A stretch of 64,000 bases of DNA from Saitoella complicata NRRL Y-17804. Lineage: Eukaryota; Ascomycota; Saitoellomycetes; Saitoellales; Saitoellaceae. The first letter of the stretch is position 1. Every line of letters begins with the position of its first letter. The DNA is taken from positions 62,001 through 126,000 of the forward strand of contig NW_017566997.1 of the NCBI RefSeq assembly GCF_001661265.1. Direction: 5' to 3'. The position numbers and the translations under genes are program-made. The notes beneath the pieces were generated by a model. That model worked only from the letters and a program-made list of their open reading frames with translations, was not told the DNA's origin and searched no databases. Positions 1 to 11,242 of the stretch are shown here, piece by piece.

Positions 1-383
1 GCTCGGATTGGGAGTGTGTTGATTCGACTTTTTTGGCGCCGAGACGGGGGTGTGCGGAGAGGATGGTTAGGAGAGATTTCATCGCGTGCGCAGTACTGGG
101 TGACTCTTGATCTTCCGTTATGGCGGTGGAGTACAGGGAGAGGAGTTTGGTGTGGATGTGTGCGATGAGGGTGGGGTAGTCTGTTCGTGGTTGCCAGTCA
201 GACTCGCGGAAGACGTGAATGAACAGCGGGCAGAGATGAACCTGGGAATGAATCTTGTTGTAGACCGGGGAGGACTAACTCCACCAATGCCGGAGCAGGC
301 TCGAATAAGTGACCCAGGATTTGCACGATCTCCTCCCGAGGCAGATCTGAGATTGATGAAACTGGTGGGAGGGTAAATACCAT
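1..383 (-). CDS. OHCU decarboxylase (ureide pathway), 3' end cut by window edge
   Basis: Likely 2-oxo-4-hydroxy-4-carboxy-5-ureidoimidazoline decarboxylase, which makes S-allantoin in uric acid breakdown. The start at 383 gives MVFTLPPVSSISDLPREEIV, then LFEPAPALVELVLP, the N-terminal pattern of fungal members. The second exon reads DYPTLIAHIHTKLLSLY and ends in the family signature LSAHPRLGAKKVESTHSQSE, which carries the conserved His-Pro-Arg motif. A frame change between the two parts is resolved by a 61-bp GT-AG intron at 181-241, giving exons 242-383 and 1-180. The protein continues past the left edge, so the C-terminus is not visible. It is divergent from the Vps16 gene with about 236 bp between the two starts. 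The family call rests on the LSAHPRLGAKK block. Confidence 0.82.
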
Positions 384-619
384 GATGAAGGAGTTGGCGG
401 TGGTGTAGTGTTTGGGGGTTCATCTTCTCGGTATATATCACGCATAAGGTGTGGGGGGAGGGAGTGCATGAGAGCCTGGACGTCATCCAAACAGTCGAGA
501 TCAGAGCATTCATTCAGCTCCTTCGATCTGACCAGTTTCCCATAAGATCAGGTTTTTATTGCACGTCCAATAGCTGTTCATCAATTGTGGACGTCTCCCA
601 AAGCCGGCACTCGACGACA

Positions 620-3522
620 ATGGCACCCCTCACCACCGACCTCCCCCACCCAACAACCCAATGGTCCCTCCTCCAGGAACGCTTCTACCGCAAAGTCGAG
701 AAATACACCCTGGACTGGCACCAAGACGGCATAGATCTCGACGAGTATCAAGTCGTTGGTGCGAGTTGTGGTGGTGCAATCGGTGGGATAGCCGCTGTTA
801 ATTCAGTTGAACGCACAGTACTGATCGTGGGTGGTTTACAGCGTTGATTAGGGATGAGAATCGGATACAGAATTATACGGGGAAAACGGCGACGAGGCCG
901 GCGGTGTTGGTGTATAGCGCCAGTGGACGACTCATACGGAAAATTCAGGTAGAAGCAATCATTTCTGTTCATAAACGGAATGCTGACGGAGATGGTTGCT
1001 ACAGTGGGATAAATCACGAATCAGAGGAGCTGGGTGGTCAGATTCCGAAAGCCTCATTCTCGTGACAGAAACTGGAATCGTACGGTGTTACGACCTCAGC
1101 GGCGACTTCTCACAATTCAACCTCGGAAAGGTACACACATGACTGCAAACATTCTACATATTACGCGAAAGTGCTGACTAACACCATGTACAGGACGCCG
1201 AAGATAACCTCATCCTCTCCGTCCGATTCTGGTCCCGCGGCCTCGTCGCCCTCCTAGGCAACAACCGCCTCACCTCAATCTCCCGCTACGACGAACCCCG
1301 CCCCCGACTCCTCGCATCCCCCGGTCTCTCCCCCGATGCGTCAATCACCGCTTGGTCGATCCTCCCACCCGAACACACGCTCTCTCGACATGTGGAGTGT
1401 TTGTTGGCGACGAATGGGGGGAGTGTGTTGGTTGCTGATGCGATTGAGAGTCAGGATCAGATGTTGACGCAGGGTCCGTTTTCGCATGTTGCTGTTAGTC
1501 CGGATGGGGCGTTTGTTGCGTTGTATAATCAAAGGAAGGGGAAGATGTGGGTTGTTAGCGCTGATTTCCAGCGGAGTTTGAGTGAGTGGGAGAGTGGCCG
1601 CGCAGGCGAGGAGGTACGGGAAGTTGTGTGGTGTGGGAATGATGCTGTCGTCGTTACCTTTGAGGGCGAAGTGGTGGTTGTTGGCCCGAGTGGTGGTGTA
1701 TTGACGTATTACTACGACTCCACCCCCCACCTCCTCCCCGAAATCGATGGTGTCTCGATATTGACAACCGAGCACTACGAACTCCTCCACCGCGTCCCAG
1801 ACTCCACCGCCGCAGTCTTCAGCATCGGTTCAACACACCCTTCCTCAACCCTCTTGGACGCATTAACCCATTTACACAATTCCGCACCGCAGGCGGATGC
1901 GGCGATCCAGCTTATTCGTCCGAGTCTGGCGGAGGCGGTTGATACGTGTGTTAAAGCCGCGGGGGTGGAGTGGGATGTTGGCTGGCAGAAACGGTTACTT
2001 GAGGCTGCGGGGTTTGGGAAGAGTTATTTGGAGGGGGAGTTGGGTGGTGCTGGGTGGGCGGGGGTCGAGGAGTTCGTAGGGATGTGTGAGGCGTTACGGG
2101 TGTTGAATGCGGTACGATACTACGAAATCGGTATTCCGATATCGTGGGAGCAGTATCAACGCTTGGGGCCGGAGATGTTGATCGAGAGACTCCTTGCCCG
2201 CCGTCAACATTTCTTGGCCCTGAAGGTCGCGGAAAGTCTCCATCTAAGCACAGAAGCGATTTATGTCCACTGGGCATGTACCAAAATCAGACACTCCTCC
2301 GCTGACGAAGACGAGATTGCGCACACCATCATCACGAAACTCACGCAGGGGAAGAGTGGGAGGAGGGGCGTGAGTTTCGATGAGATTGCGAGGACGGCGT
2401 ATGAGGAGGGAAGGGTGGGGTTGGCGACGAGGTTGTTGGATCATGAGCCGAGGGCTGGGAGGCAGGTTCCGTTGTTGTTGAGTATGGAGGAAGATCGGGG
2501 GGCTCTTGGGAAAGCGGTGGAGAGTGGGGATACTGATCTTGGTATGAGAACGTGCTGGCGATGGCCGATGGCACTGCATGTGCTCGATGGCTAACAAACA
2601 CGTCCTCATAGTATACTTTGTGCTGTTGCATCTAAAACGGAAATACTCCCTCGCGGAGTTCTTCCGGTTGATCAGCGCTTTCCCCATCGCGATGGATTTG
2701 GTGGAGAATTATGCGAGGGAACAGGATGTGGAGTTATTGAAGGATTTTTATTATCAGGATGATCGGAGGGTTGATAGTGCGAATGTCATTTTGAGGGAGA
2801 GTTTGGAGCAGGTAAGTGATGCATGTGGGTTTGTGAGTGGTGGAATGGAGTGGCTGATTGAGGTATAGGATTTGCGGTCACGACTGGACAAGTTGGATCT
2901 TTCGATGAAGCTGTATCAGGAGTCCAAGGAGCACGTATTTGAAGTAAAGGTTTGTGCGAAAGTCTCTGCGATTCGGGTTCGCCGATGAAACTAACCTTCT
3001 GCACAGGCACTCCAAGAATCCGCCCGCCTCCTCACCATCCAAGAATCCCTCGAAAAAGACATCCAAGACGAAAAATTCCTTAACCTCTCAATCTCCGACA
3101 CGATCTTCAAACTCATTGAACTCTCCCAGCCCTCAAAAGCTGATAAACTCCGCAAAGAGTTCAAAGTCCCCGATGCTCGATTCTGGTGGATCAAGATCCG
3201 CGCGTTGGTCAAGAATCGGGATTGGCACGAATTGGAGCAATTCGCGAAATCGAAGAAGAGTCCGATTGGGTATGAGCCGTTTGTGAACGAGTGTATTGCG
3301 AGTGGGAATAATACGCAGGCCGCGGCGTATATTGCGCGGTGTTCGAATTTGACGTCGAGGCAGAGGGTAGAGTTATACGTGAAAATCAATGACTACAAGG
3401 GTGCTGGACAGGATGCATTCAAGGCGAGGGATTTACTGATGTTGCAGGAGTTGAGACCGAAGGCGCAAGGATCAGCTGCTCGGGAACTGGATAGCTGGAT
3501 CGCACAGTTGTCTACAAAATAG
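620..3522 (+). CDS. VPS16: Vps16, core subunit of the HOPS and CORVET tethering complexes
   Basis: Class C Vps protein that tethers vesicles to endosomes and vacuoles and recruits Vps33. I read seven exons: 620-782, 842-948, 1005-1130, 1194-2541, 2612-2811, 2869-2949 and 3007-3522. They sum to 2541 nt, an intact frame of 846 residues, close to the usual Vps16 length. The N-terminus has the Vps16 opening (WSLLQERFYRKVEKYTLDW, then GGAIALIRDENR across intron 1). It is followed by beta-propeller segments such as WDKSRIRGAGWSDSESLILV. The C-terminal half is the alpha-solenoid, with KEFKVPDARFWWIKIRALV and the terminal DLLMLQELRPKA. All introns are 56-70 bp with GT-AG ends. It is convergent with the kinesin gene downstream. 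Confidence 0.93.
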
Positions 3523-3714
3523 AGCAAGGACGAAATATACCGTGATACCAGCTGTTCATTATAGAAAACATGTATTATCAATACCCCGTGTATAGTCACG
3601 ACTTAATCCCAGGAATAACGCCATATAAGAAAAGCGTCCGCCAAAGTAATGTCCCCAAAACCACAATCAAACGCCATATCCGCACCACAGAGTCCACAGT
3701 TCTTCGGACAAACA

Positions 3715-5326
3715 TCACTTGAGCCACCTCATAGCTCCCTCCCTCATCCTCAAGTTCCATGAGCCAATGTCTTTCTTGACTGATTGCTGAAACTGTCTCA
3801 GTGAACTCAAATCTGTCCTCAACTCCACCACCGGCGGCGTAGGCAACTCATCCTCGCTATCACTACTATTACTTCCATCATCACTCATCAACGGCGGCAA
3901 CGTAATCGGTTTTCTGAACGAATCAATCGCCAAGCGTAACTGCATACGCAACGAAGCTTTCTCGATCTTGGCTTTCCTGATCTCGGCGTCTAACTCGCGC
4001 TTCTGGAGGTTGGTCATCTGGCGGAGATGCTCGTTCTCGGCTTCGAGGGTTGTGACTCTTTGTTCGAGGTCGGAGTTTGATGTTGAGATGGATGATTCGT
4101 CGATGGCAGATGAGGCGCGGAGGAGTTGGACTTTGAGCATGGCTATTTCCTTCTGAAGTCGCGAGTTTTCGTTTTCGACGACGTTGACGACGGCGCGGGT
4201 CTGAATGCGCTTGGCTTGGTCTGCGTAACGGAGTGTCGACAGTCCTTCTTCGTAGTCGGAAGGGGAAACACAGGCAATCATCGCCGTCCTTGAATTGCCA
4301 CCCAACGAGTCCTTCAGCAACCACGTAAGAACCGAGTCGCGATAAGGGATGACGGCGCCCTTTGCATCCTCAGCAAGTCCAGCAATGACACGTCCGAGCG
4401 TAGTGAGTGATTTGTTAATGTTTGCACCTTCACGGAAGCGAGTGCCTCCTGCCACTGCACCAGTAAGGGCGACACGCTCGGACCCGGCAAGATCCACGAG
4501 ACGGAACCGGGAGTTTTTCTCAGTGATAGCGGAGCCAGAACCGGACAATTGGGCGATAGAGAGCGTGAAAACAGCATGCGACCGAGACGACGCGTCGTTC
4601 ATGTTCGTTGGTGCCGTCGTACGCGTTTTGGATCCCATTTCCATGAAGCGAAGAACATCATCGAAAGTATCCGCGGTCAACTCCGTAAGATCCTCGACAT
4701 AGGGCCCTTTCGTAGGGTCCTCGCGGACACGAAGATTGTGTTTCGAAGCTGGCTTGAGAAGATCGCGGACCATCTCATTGTAAACTTCAAAGTAGGAGAC
4801 CTCGATCTTGAACTTGCGGCCTTTGTTGGTAAGCTTCCCGATGCGGGCAAAGAGGTCACCACAGAGGCGAGGGATCAAGCCAGGTTCTGTGTGATTTCCC
4901 ATCATCGTGTGACTTTTACCTGATCCAGTCTGTCCATATGCAAAGATACAGCAGTTGTACCCGTCCATAGCATGGTCAAGGAAATCCTTTCCGGCGTGCT
5001 TGTAAACGCCGTCCTGGTTGATGAAGTGCTCGTCGCCTGGGTTGACGGACCAGAAGGATTTATCGAAAACGAAAGATTTGATCTCTTCTCCAGGTGCAGC
5101 GCGCTTCGATGACCGTGCTGCGCCTTTATCCGCGTCGTCTGGGCGGGATATATGCGTGGTTTCGGTTTCGGGATCCATACGGAGAAGACATTTTGCTCCA
5201 CGTTCGAGCTCTACAAGGCATTGTCAGCATACAGATCTAAGACCTTTGAGATATGACCATACCTCGCGTATTTAAAGGACGGGCACGCACGAAAACGCGA
5301 ACGTTAGCCGGTGTTTGGCCGGACAT
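3715..5326 (-). CDS. Short kinesin-3 (KIF1/Unc104-like motor), C-terminal end uncertain
   Basis: Plus-end microtubule motor. Exon 1 is 5263-5326 (MSGQTPANVRVFVRARPLN), the intron is 5211-5262, and exon 2 is 3715-5210, giving 519 residues. Visible motor parts are the P-loop FAYGQTGSGKSHTMMG near residues 112-127, switch I NDASSRSHAVF, switch II LVDLAGSERV and the neck region YADQAKRIQTRAVVN. The block FDKSFWSVNP...FAYGQ is the KIF1-type form. A coiled coil of about 70 residues follows (SSISTSNSDLEQRVTTLEAE). The protein lacks the FHA, PH and long tail of Unc104. The plain reading stops at 3715. A 3' exon at 3596-3786 in another frame, joined by a small intron (for example 3787-3872), would instead end the protein in a hydrophobic anchor; see findings. 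Confidence 0.88.
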
Positions 5327-5690
5327 TGTTGTGGGTATCGAGGTGTTATCGAAGGGGACGCACGGCAAACGGTAGAGCGACGGCTTCAAGAGAGTGATGT
5401 AGTCTTGAACGACTGTATGCTACGAACGCGACAGCTGACGGCTTGATTAGGACCTCGGAGGTGTTTGCTGGTGTTCAGCCTGGTTTGTTTTGCTGCTGCA
5501 AGGCTTCGTGACATCGCATTAGCGCGGATGTGATCCGAAATGCCGGATCAGGCAATATGGGAATTGACAGGTCGGGGTGGAAACATACCAACAGAAGATT
5601 ATGGGTGAGATCAGAGCAGAACAAGACAAGATAATATTATTTACATTAGCAGTATGTACAAAAAAAAGCCAGAACACTCCCACGGACTCC
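5327..5690. other. Intergenic spacer upstream of the kinesin gene
   Basis: 364 bp with no supported gene. It must hold the kinesin promoter (the kinesin starts at 5326 on the minus strand) and the 3' flank of the decayed gene that ends at 5691. Short ORFs here are chance readings with no recognisable protein content. Confidence 0.6.
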
Positions 5691-6659
5691 TCAGTGCCCA
5701 TACCCATCAAAATAATTCCACGGCGCCCCGGGGGGAGGGCCATAGAACTGATATTGCGCCGGAGCAGCTTGGAGGGGATCATAGGACGGTACAAACCAAG
5801 GTTGAGATGGCCCACCATTCACTGGAGCAATAGGATGCTGAGTCAGGCTTGGTGTTTGGGTTCCACGAAGCTCACATGCCCTCCGATCATGCCTGGGGCG
5901 CCTGCATAAACCACAGAGCCTTGCTGGGGCCTGAATGATCTCTTAGGGGTGTGGCCCGATCAGGACCCAACATACAATTGGTATGCTGAAGTCGCGGTTT
6001 GGATCTTTGAGCACTTTACCGTTTGTCATCCATGAGACATCAGGCTTGAAAGACGCCTTGGCATGGGTCGGGAGCTCCGTTGTATTGCACAACATGCTTT
6101 TCATGGCATGCCACAACGTTATTGATGACGAATGGTACCTTTGGACGACAGAAAATGCATGAGTGAGTGCAAAGAAGCACTGCAATGACTTGTATTGTGA
6201 ACTCGGCTATTGACCGTAAAATTATTGATTTGAGTAAATGCAGGCGTCTGCTGGGGACCGACATTGTTGTTAGGGTGCATGTCGACCTCTTCAACATCCT
6301 CTATAAACTCGTCGGAGTATGTGGGCTGCACCAAACCTTCGTCCTAATCGAGGAGAACAGGAGGACGCTTGTTGTGTTTATCCTTAAGGAATACCACGAG
6401 CTCGTCGTGAAAGGGACAAACTTTCAAGATTTTTTCCTTAAGAGTAATGCCATTACCGCGGTCACCACCTCCCATAGCGCAAGTAATGGCGTCTGCTTTA
6501 CCGAAGGCTGCATTCAAAGTGGTATGCATGTTTTTGATGGCGACCGAGTTGAAAACTGACGAATCCTTGACTGCACCGGTAACATACTTGTCCCAAAACT
6601 CGTTGTACCAACCCCTGAAAACGTCGGCTTTCACTCCTGCCATCTTCTTGTTATCAACC

Positions 6660-6664
6660 CGCGG
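6660..6664. repeat. Target-site duplication, copy 1
   Basis: The five bases cgcgg lie directly beside the LTR end at 6665 and match 7331-7335 exactly. Confidence 0.85.
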
Positions 6665-7330
6665 TGTCAGGGACGGGGGCTGTGTCTCCTAAACAAGTCA
6701 CAACACTCGTCGCTGCTGAAATTGAAGGCGTAATCTGACACGAGTCGGGCGGAGTCTATCCAGTGAAGGGGACCGAGACCGAGGGGACGCAACAGTGACG
6801 TAAGCGTAAGGCGGAAGGCATAGACGTGATCACTAGTAAGACCAGGCCCAAACCAAGACTGACGGAACAAGATGTAGACAAAGGTCAAGGGCGGCTTGGG
6901 TACGTAACCGAGACTGAGTGACGACTTGGTGAACAGGGATAACTCGAAGTGGCGAGACTAACGAAGACTCAAGAGGTTAAGGAACCCACAAGAAAGGCGA
7001 GGTAGGAAGAGGTCTTGGTTTTCTCAAAGACTCTTGCTGCTAACTAAAGAACTAAGGAAGGGGGGAGGAACCCCCCTTTATATACTAATCCAGACTAGCC
7101 GTTCGTTGGGGACCGGCTTTGCTGCCGTGCCGTGCCGTGACGCAACCAAGCCACCAAGCCACCAAGCCAGAACTACGTAAGACTAATATTAGCTAAGACA
7201 TAAACTTAAGACGTAACTGTAAGACATAAACATAGGACCTAATAATAGGACACATACATGAACGTACATAGACGTTGCATGATCACAGGAAGAGTGTGGC
7301 AAACCGGAGGTCATGAAGCCATTCATGACA
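6665..7330 (-). mobile_element. Solo LTR of an LTR retrotransposon
   Basis: A 666-bp element in minus orientation. It begins TGTCATGAATGG at 7330 and ends CCCTGACA at 6665, so its ends form the short inverted repeat TGTCA/TGACA. It is flanked by a perfect 5-bp duplication. Inside are a TATA-like box (TATATAAAG, 7077-7085), a G/C hairpin-like tract just downstream and small tandem repeats (CGGCA units and a GGCTTGGT repeat). No internal gag-pol region or second LTR is visible in the window, so it is a solo LTR left by recombination. The superfamily (Ty3 or Ty1) cannot be decided from an LTR alone. The intact duplication suggests a fairly recent insertion. No partner LTR is available to date it. 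Confidence 0.85.
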
Positions 7331-7335
7331 CGCGG
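7331..7335. repeat. Target-site duplication, copy 2
   Basis: The five bases cgcgg lie beside the LTR end at 7330 and are identical to 6660-6664. Confidence 0.85.
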
Positions 7336-7472
7336 TTCCACTTGTGAATGAGGGAGAGGATCATCTGTTTTGTCCATCGAAAGCTTGCACGACCCTTGGT
7401 GGTATCTGAATCCTTCTTACGCTGCCTAGCATTCGCAGCAGCGGAGAGGTGAGTCTGGTTCGACCGGCCCAT

Positions 7473-8472
7473 GATGAAGCTGGGGATGTATGCTGGAGTA
7501 TATGCTAGCTACTAGAAGCTGTCGCAAGCATTGAATTGGGAGAGGTTTTCGTGGATGGTGGTTAGGGAGTTCACTCAACATCCTTAATGGAGTTAGGTCG
7601 GGTATTCAGGGGTTAGAGTTTTCCGGGCAGATCTAAAACGTGCGGTTAGACCTAGCCTCCTCAGCTACTTGAAATCTAACCCAGAGCGGTTCTCAGCGAG
7701 GGTTTAAGTGCCTGCGTGGGTGATCAGCAACAAAACGTTTTAACATCCATTTATATGTCATATCAGCGAACTCGCTACATTTTAAACATCTGACGACCCT
7801 TCATGTATCGACAACACGTCCCGCTGGGGACAGGACTCACCAGTACCCGTGGGAACTTCGCGGACTGGTCCACTGTGACGATACCCAATAGATGGAGTGG
7901 AAAAGGTAGTATTACCTAGATGAGGGAGTAGTTCCCTTATATGCTAGCTAGTCAGGGGTAGGGGTAAGCCCTGCGTGTGGCTGAAACAGACCCTGTATGT
8001 GGCGTTGTCTTCCCTAACATCCACCGACGTCGGCACGTATTCGGCCATGGCAATAAACGTCCAGGTCGTGTGGATCGAAGGAAGCCCATCTCCTTAAGCT
8101 TACGAACGGAGTCAAACTCGTTTGCAATGGAACGCAGAAGTGAACAAAGACGTTAAGCACAAGCAATCAATAGCATTACTAAAACACAATTAAACCTCAG
8201 TCGTTTAAGACCGCCCAAGCTCGCAAGCGCACACTATCGCTCACCCAGACGCCCGATCGACGACACTCACAAAAGTCCTCATACTCCGCATTATCACTGA
8301 ATCATAAAAGGTAAAAGAGTAAAACAAAAAGACAATAGTAGTAATAACCATGAACGCCCACAATTTCATCAGCCCAGCCGAATTTCACGACCCCCAGTTT
8401 GCCGTCTATCATACCTAACTCATCATCATTTCTTCCCTTGATTTAAACTCGCAACCCGAGAGAGGAGGAGAC
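7473..8472. other. Gene-free spacer of 1 kb
   Basis: Lies between the start of the decayed zinc-knuckle gene and the stop of the HAM1-like gene. No ORF with recognisable content, no tRNA and no clear repeat ends. It is probably the promoter region of the decayed gene plus old degraded sequence. The 3' untranslated part of the HAM1-like gene occupies the right end. Confidence 0.5.
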
Positions 8473-11242
8473 TTAGTAAGGAGCACCAGTTCTGATCGGC
8501 TCGGCGAGCACGAACTCAGAAGTAGTGTTAGAAACGTACTGATGAGAGTTAGCGGTAGTGGCGGGAGCGGTGGTGGTGGTGGCATGGTTGATATGACCAG
8601 GCGTAATCTCATAAGCGCCAGAAACGGTGTTCTGGTTGTGTCCAGTGTTGTATCCCTGCTGGTACTGACCCTGAGAAGAGGAGCTGTTGTTACCACCATC
8701 GTTCATGGTAGCACGGCCGTAGTCGGAACGACTAACGATCTTTTTGGGTTCGGGGATGTGGTCAGTAGGCTTAGCAGAGCCTAAGTCGAAGATGGGGGAA
8801 GTCCAGTCGCGGCCCTCCTGACCCATGCGCTTGTACTCCTCAGCACGGTTGGAGAATCCAGAAGGCAAGACAACGTTCTTGAACATACCACCAGTCCTAG
8901 AAACAGTCACGGCAGCGTGCTTGTCCTGCGCAGTCTCGGCAGCCTTGTCCTTCTTCTCCTTCGAGTTGGCAGAGATGCGCTTCATGAGGGTCTGGATGTA
9001 CAACTTGGTAGTGTTGGGGGTCTCCTCGTCATCAATGTAGGTGTTCTGCTCACGCTTGGTCTCCTTGTAGACGGAGTACAAGAGGTGGTCAAGAGTGTCG
9101 AACTGCTCAGCGATTTTCTTCTCGGCAACCTTCTGGATGACGGGCTTGATGATACCCATGAGCATGGGCTTGAACAAGTTGAAGAGAAGCTTGTGGTTGG
9201 ACTTCTTCAACTTGAGCTTCAAGTTGTTGATCTTAACATCGACACGCTCGACCTTGAAGAAGGAAGTGCGGTCGAGGGCGGTAGCATCGGCCAATGTGAC
9301 AGTAGCGCTCAAACCCTCACCACCGAGGAAGATGTCAATAACACCAGTGTCGCGAACAGAAGGGAATCCAGACTTCTTCTTGATGTAGTAAGCAACATCG
9401 CGGAGATCCATCTGAATCTGCTCCATGTGGACGGTGACACGGTGGTGGTTAACATTGTTAATCGCCTTGCGGGCAGAGTAACGGATGTAGTTGTCAGCCT
9501 TGATCTCGAGGATGTTGGGGAACAAGTTCTCAGACTCCAAGACCAAGTTCTCAATGACGGCATCGACCATGGGGTCAGAGTACTCGATCCTGGGAACAGG
9601 AACGTAGCGGGTACGACGGAAAGCACCAGGGATGATGACGTTGGTAATATCCTTAAGAAGATGCTTCTTGAAGGTGAACTTGCCGTTGCGGTCAGTACCA
9701 AGGTCCTCCATCAAGTGCTTGACGGTCTCGCCGAAACGCTTGTTGTCGGGGTCCTCAGCGAACTGCTTACCGAAGTCGGAGATCTCGGTGCCGACGCGGT
9801 CGAAGTGCTCGGAGTACTTGTCCTTGCGGAGATAGTCACCCTCCTCCTTGATCTCGCGGTACTCGTTGTCAGCAGCCTCGGAGGTGATGTAACCGGTCTC
9901 CTTCAAGCAGCGACGGATGTAACGGTCAAGACGCTTCCACCAGTTCTTCATCTGGGGGTCGCGGTCGGCGTCGAGGTAGAGGTCGTTGAAGGAGTCGAAG
10001 ACGTCGTCCAAAGAGGTAGAGTTGGCGAAACGCTCAATGACGGTCTTGAGCTCATCCTTGGCGAGCTGAACGTGGTCATCGTCAGCAGTCTGCTTAGCGG
10101 CACCAGCAGCCTGGTTCTTGACCTCCTTGGTAACACCCTTGTAGTTCTCGGCGATGGAGAGGAGGGTGTCAATGGCCTCCTGGTAGTCCTCGTGCTGCTG
10201 GATCTCGACGACCATCTTCTTGAGACGGTCGACGACCTGCTGACGACGCTCCTCGGGGACCTTGTCCTTAAGGTAGTCAATGGTCTTGTCCTTGGTCTCC
10301 ACAGCCTTCTGGTGAGCCTCGGGGTGACGCTGCTTCAAGGTGTCGGCACCAGCCTGAGCACCGCCGGCAGCATCAACACCGCGGGACTCGCCAGTGCGAG
10401 CCTCAGCATTGGCGTGCTCAGCAGTGCGGTTGAAGGAAGTAGAACCATCGGGGTTGGCGGAGGAAGCAGCGTTGTTCTTAGCAGCCTGGGCATCGGACTT
10501 GGCGGTCTCCTTAACATCGCGAGCCTTGGACTTGAGGTTCTCCTTGATACCACCGACGTCGGGGGTATCGTGCCACTGATTCTCAGGCGCAGGCTCATCA
10601 ATCTTTTCAAGACGCTCCTGGTCGGGACGGACCTTCTCAGCAGCCTTCGACGCGGCATCGGCACCCATATCACGGAGAAGAACAACAGCGTCGGACAACA
10701 ACTTCCTGAACTCGCCATTGGTAATCATCAAACGACCCAACGTCCGGATACCATCAAGGGTAGCCTTTCCGTGCTCCTTAGCCTGGCCAGCCGAGACAGG
10801 GGCGTTGACGTTCTGGGAGTCGGGAGAGGCAACACGCGTATGCCACAGGAACTTCTGTAAGTTCTCGTCGTAGTTCTTTGTGAGGAGGAGCATCTTAGCC
10901 TGCTCGGCAACGTCGCGAAGGTCTTGTACGAGATGGCGACCCTCGCTGGACAAGTCCTTTGAAGGGTTGCGCATCATGTCGGAGTTGATGAAAGAGTTCA
11001 TGGCGACATCAATCTGCTTGTTCGTTGGGACCTTGCCATTGGTGAAAGCATTGAGGACACCGTAGAGACGAAGCTTCTGGTCGACGTCGGCATCGCGCTG
11101 CTTGGGGTTGGTGGCACGGGTGACACCGGCAGAAGAAGGGTTTGCGGAAACCTGATAACATTGATTAGCATACAGCCCCAATTGACCGATTGTATGCGCC
11201 CAGAAGAGCACGGAGAAGGTGACATACCTCAGTGTGAGCCAT
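8473..11242 (-). CDS. HAM1-like protein with TULIP/BPI-type C-terminal region
   Basis: Fungal HAM1-like family (formerly DUF5923 plus DUF4449). Exon 1 is only 15 nt (11228-11242, MAHTE), the intron is 11152-11227, and exon 2 is 8473-11151, giving 897 residues. The N-terminal half is polar and helical (QKLRLYGVLNAFTNGKVPTN, a charged Ala-rich stretch, then EERRQQVVDRLKKMVVEIQQ). The C-terminal half reads VPRIEYSDPMVDAVIENLVL, NVNHHRVTVHMEQIQMDLRD and FKVERVDVKINNLKLKLKKS, the lipid-binding-like beta-rich region of this family. A Ser/Gln/Asn/Thr-rich tail ends EFVLAEPIRTGAPY. Codon use is strongly biased, so a long chance ORF exists on the opposite strand, and the gene is probably highly expressed. 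The biochemical role is unsettled; lipid transfer or membrane contact is an inference from the fold. Confidence 0.85.

Larger units (their letters stand above)
5691..7472 (-). pseudogene. Decayed zinc-knuckle gene of unknown function, split by a solo LTR
   Basis: A minus-strand coding relic. From a start at 7472 it reads MGRSNQTHLSAAANARQRKK, then SFRWTKQMILSLIHKW, a helical basic stretch resembling a Myb/SANT-like start. The solo LTR follows at 6665-7330. Beyond it, 6643-6344 encodes a 99-residue block (MAGVKADVFRGWYNEFWDKY, then CPFHDELVVFLKDKHNKRPP), continued in another frame by an acidic stretch (YSDEFIEDVEEVDMHPNNN). Near the end, about 5691-5930 reads CGLCRRPRHDRRACE, a CCHC-like knuckle, and a Pro/Gln-rich tail ending PWNYFDGYGH. 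The pieces lie in different frames, some of which could be unrecognised introns. I do not recognise the family. A domesticated or transposon-derived DNA-binding protein is possible. Grouping these pieces into one gene is an inference. Confidence 0.45.

Noticed and set aside
7448-7460. A GGTTCGA motif as another B-box
   Set aside because: Only the first part matches; the sequence continues CCGG, breaking the consensus, and it lies at the coding start of the relic gene.
7473-8472. A second LTR copy partnering the solo LTR
   Set aside because: I compared the LTR ends and the TATA region with this spacer and with the region below 5690 and saw no matching direct repeat, so a full element is not supported.
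8917-10860. A 647-codon ORF on the plus strand opposite the HAM1-like gene
   Set aside because: It is a mirror of the strongly biased codons of the real gene on the other strand. Its product is a monotonous Leu/Val/Gly/Asp-rich sequence with no domain, and the opposite frame has clear family blocks.
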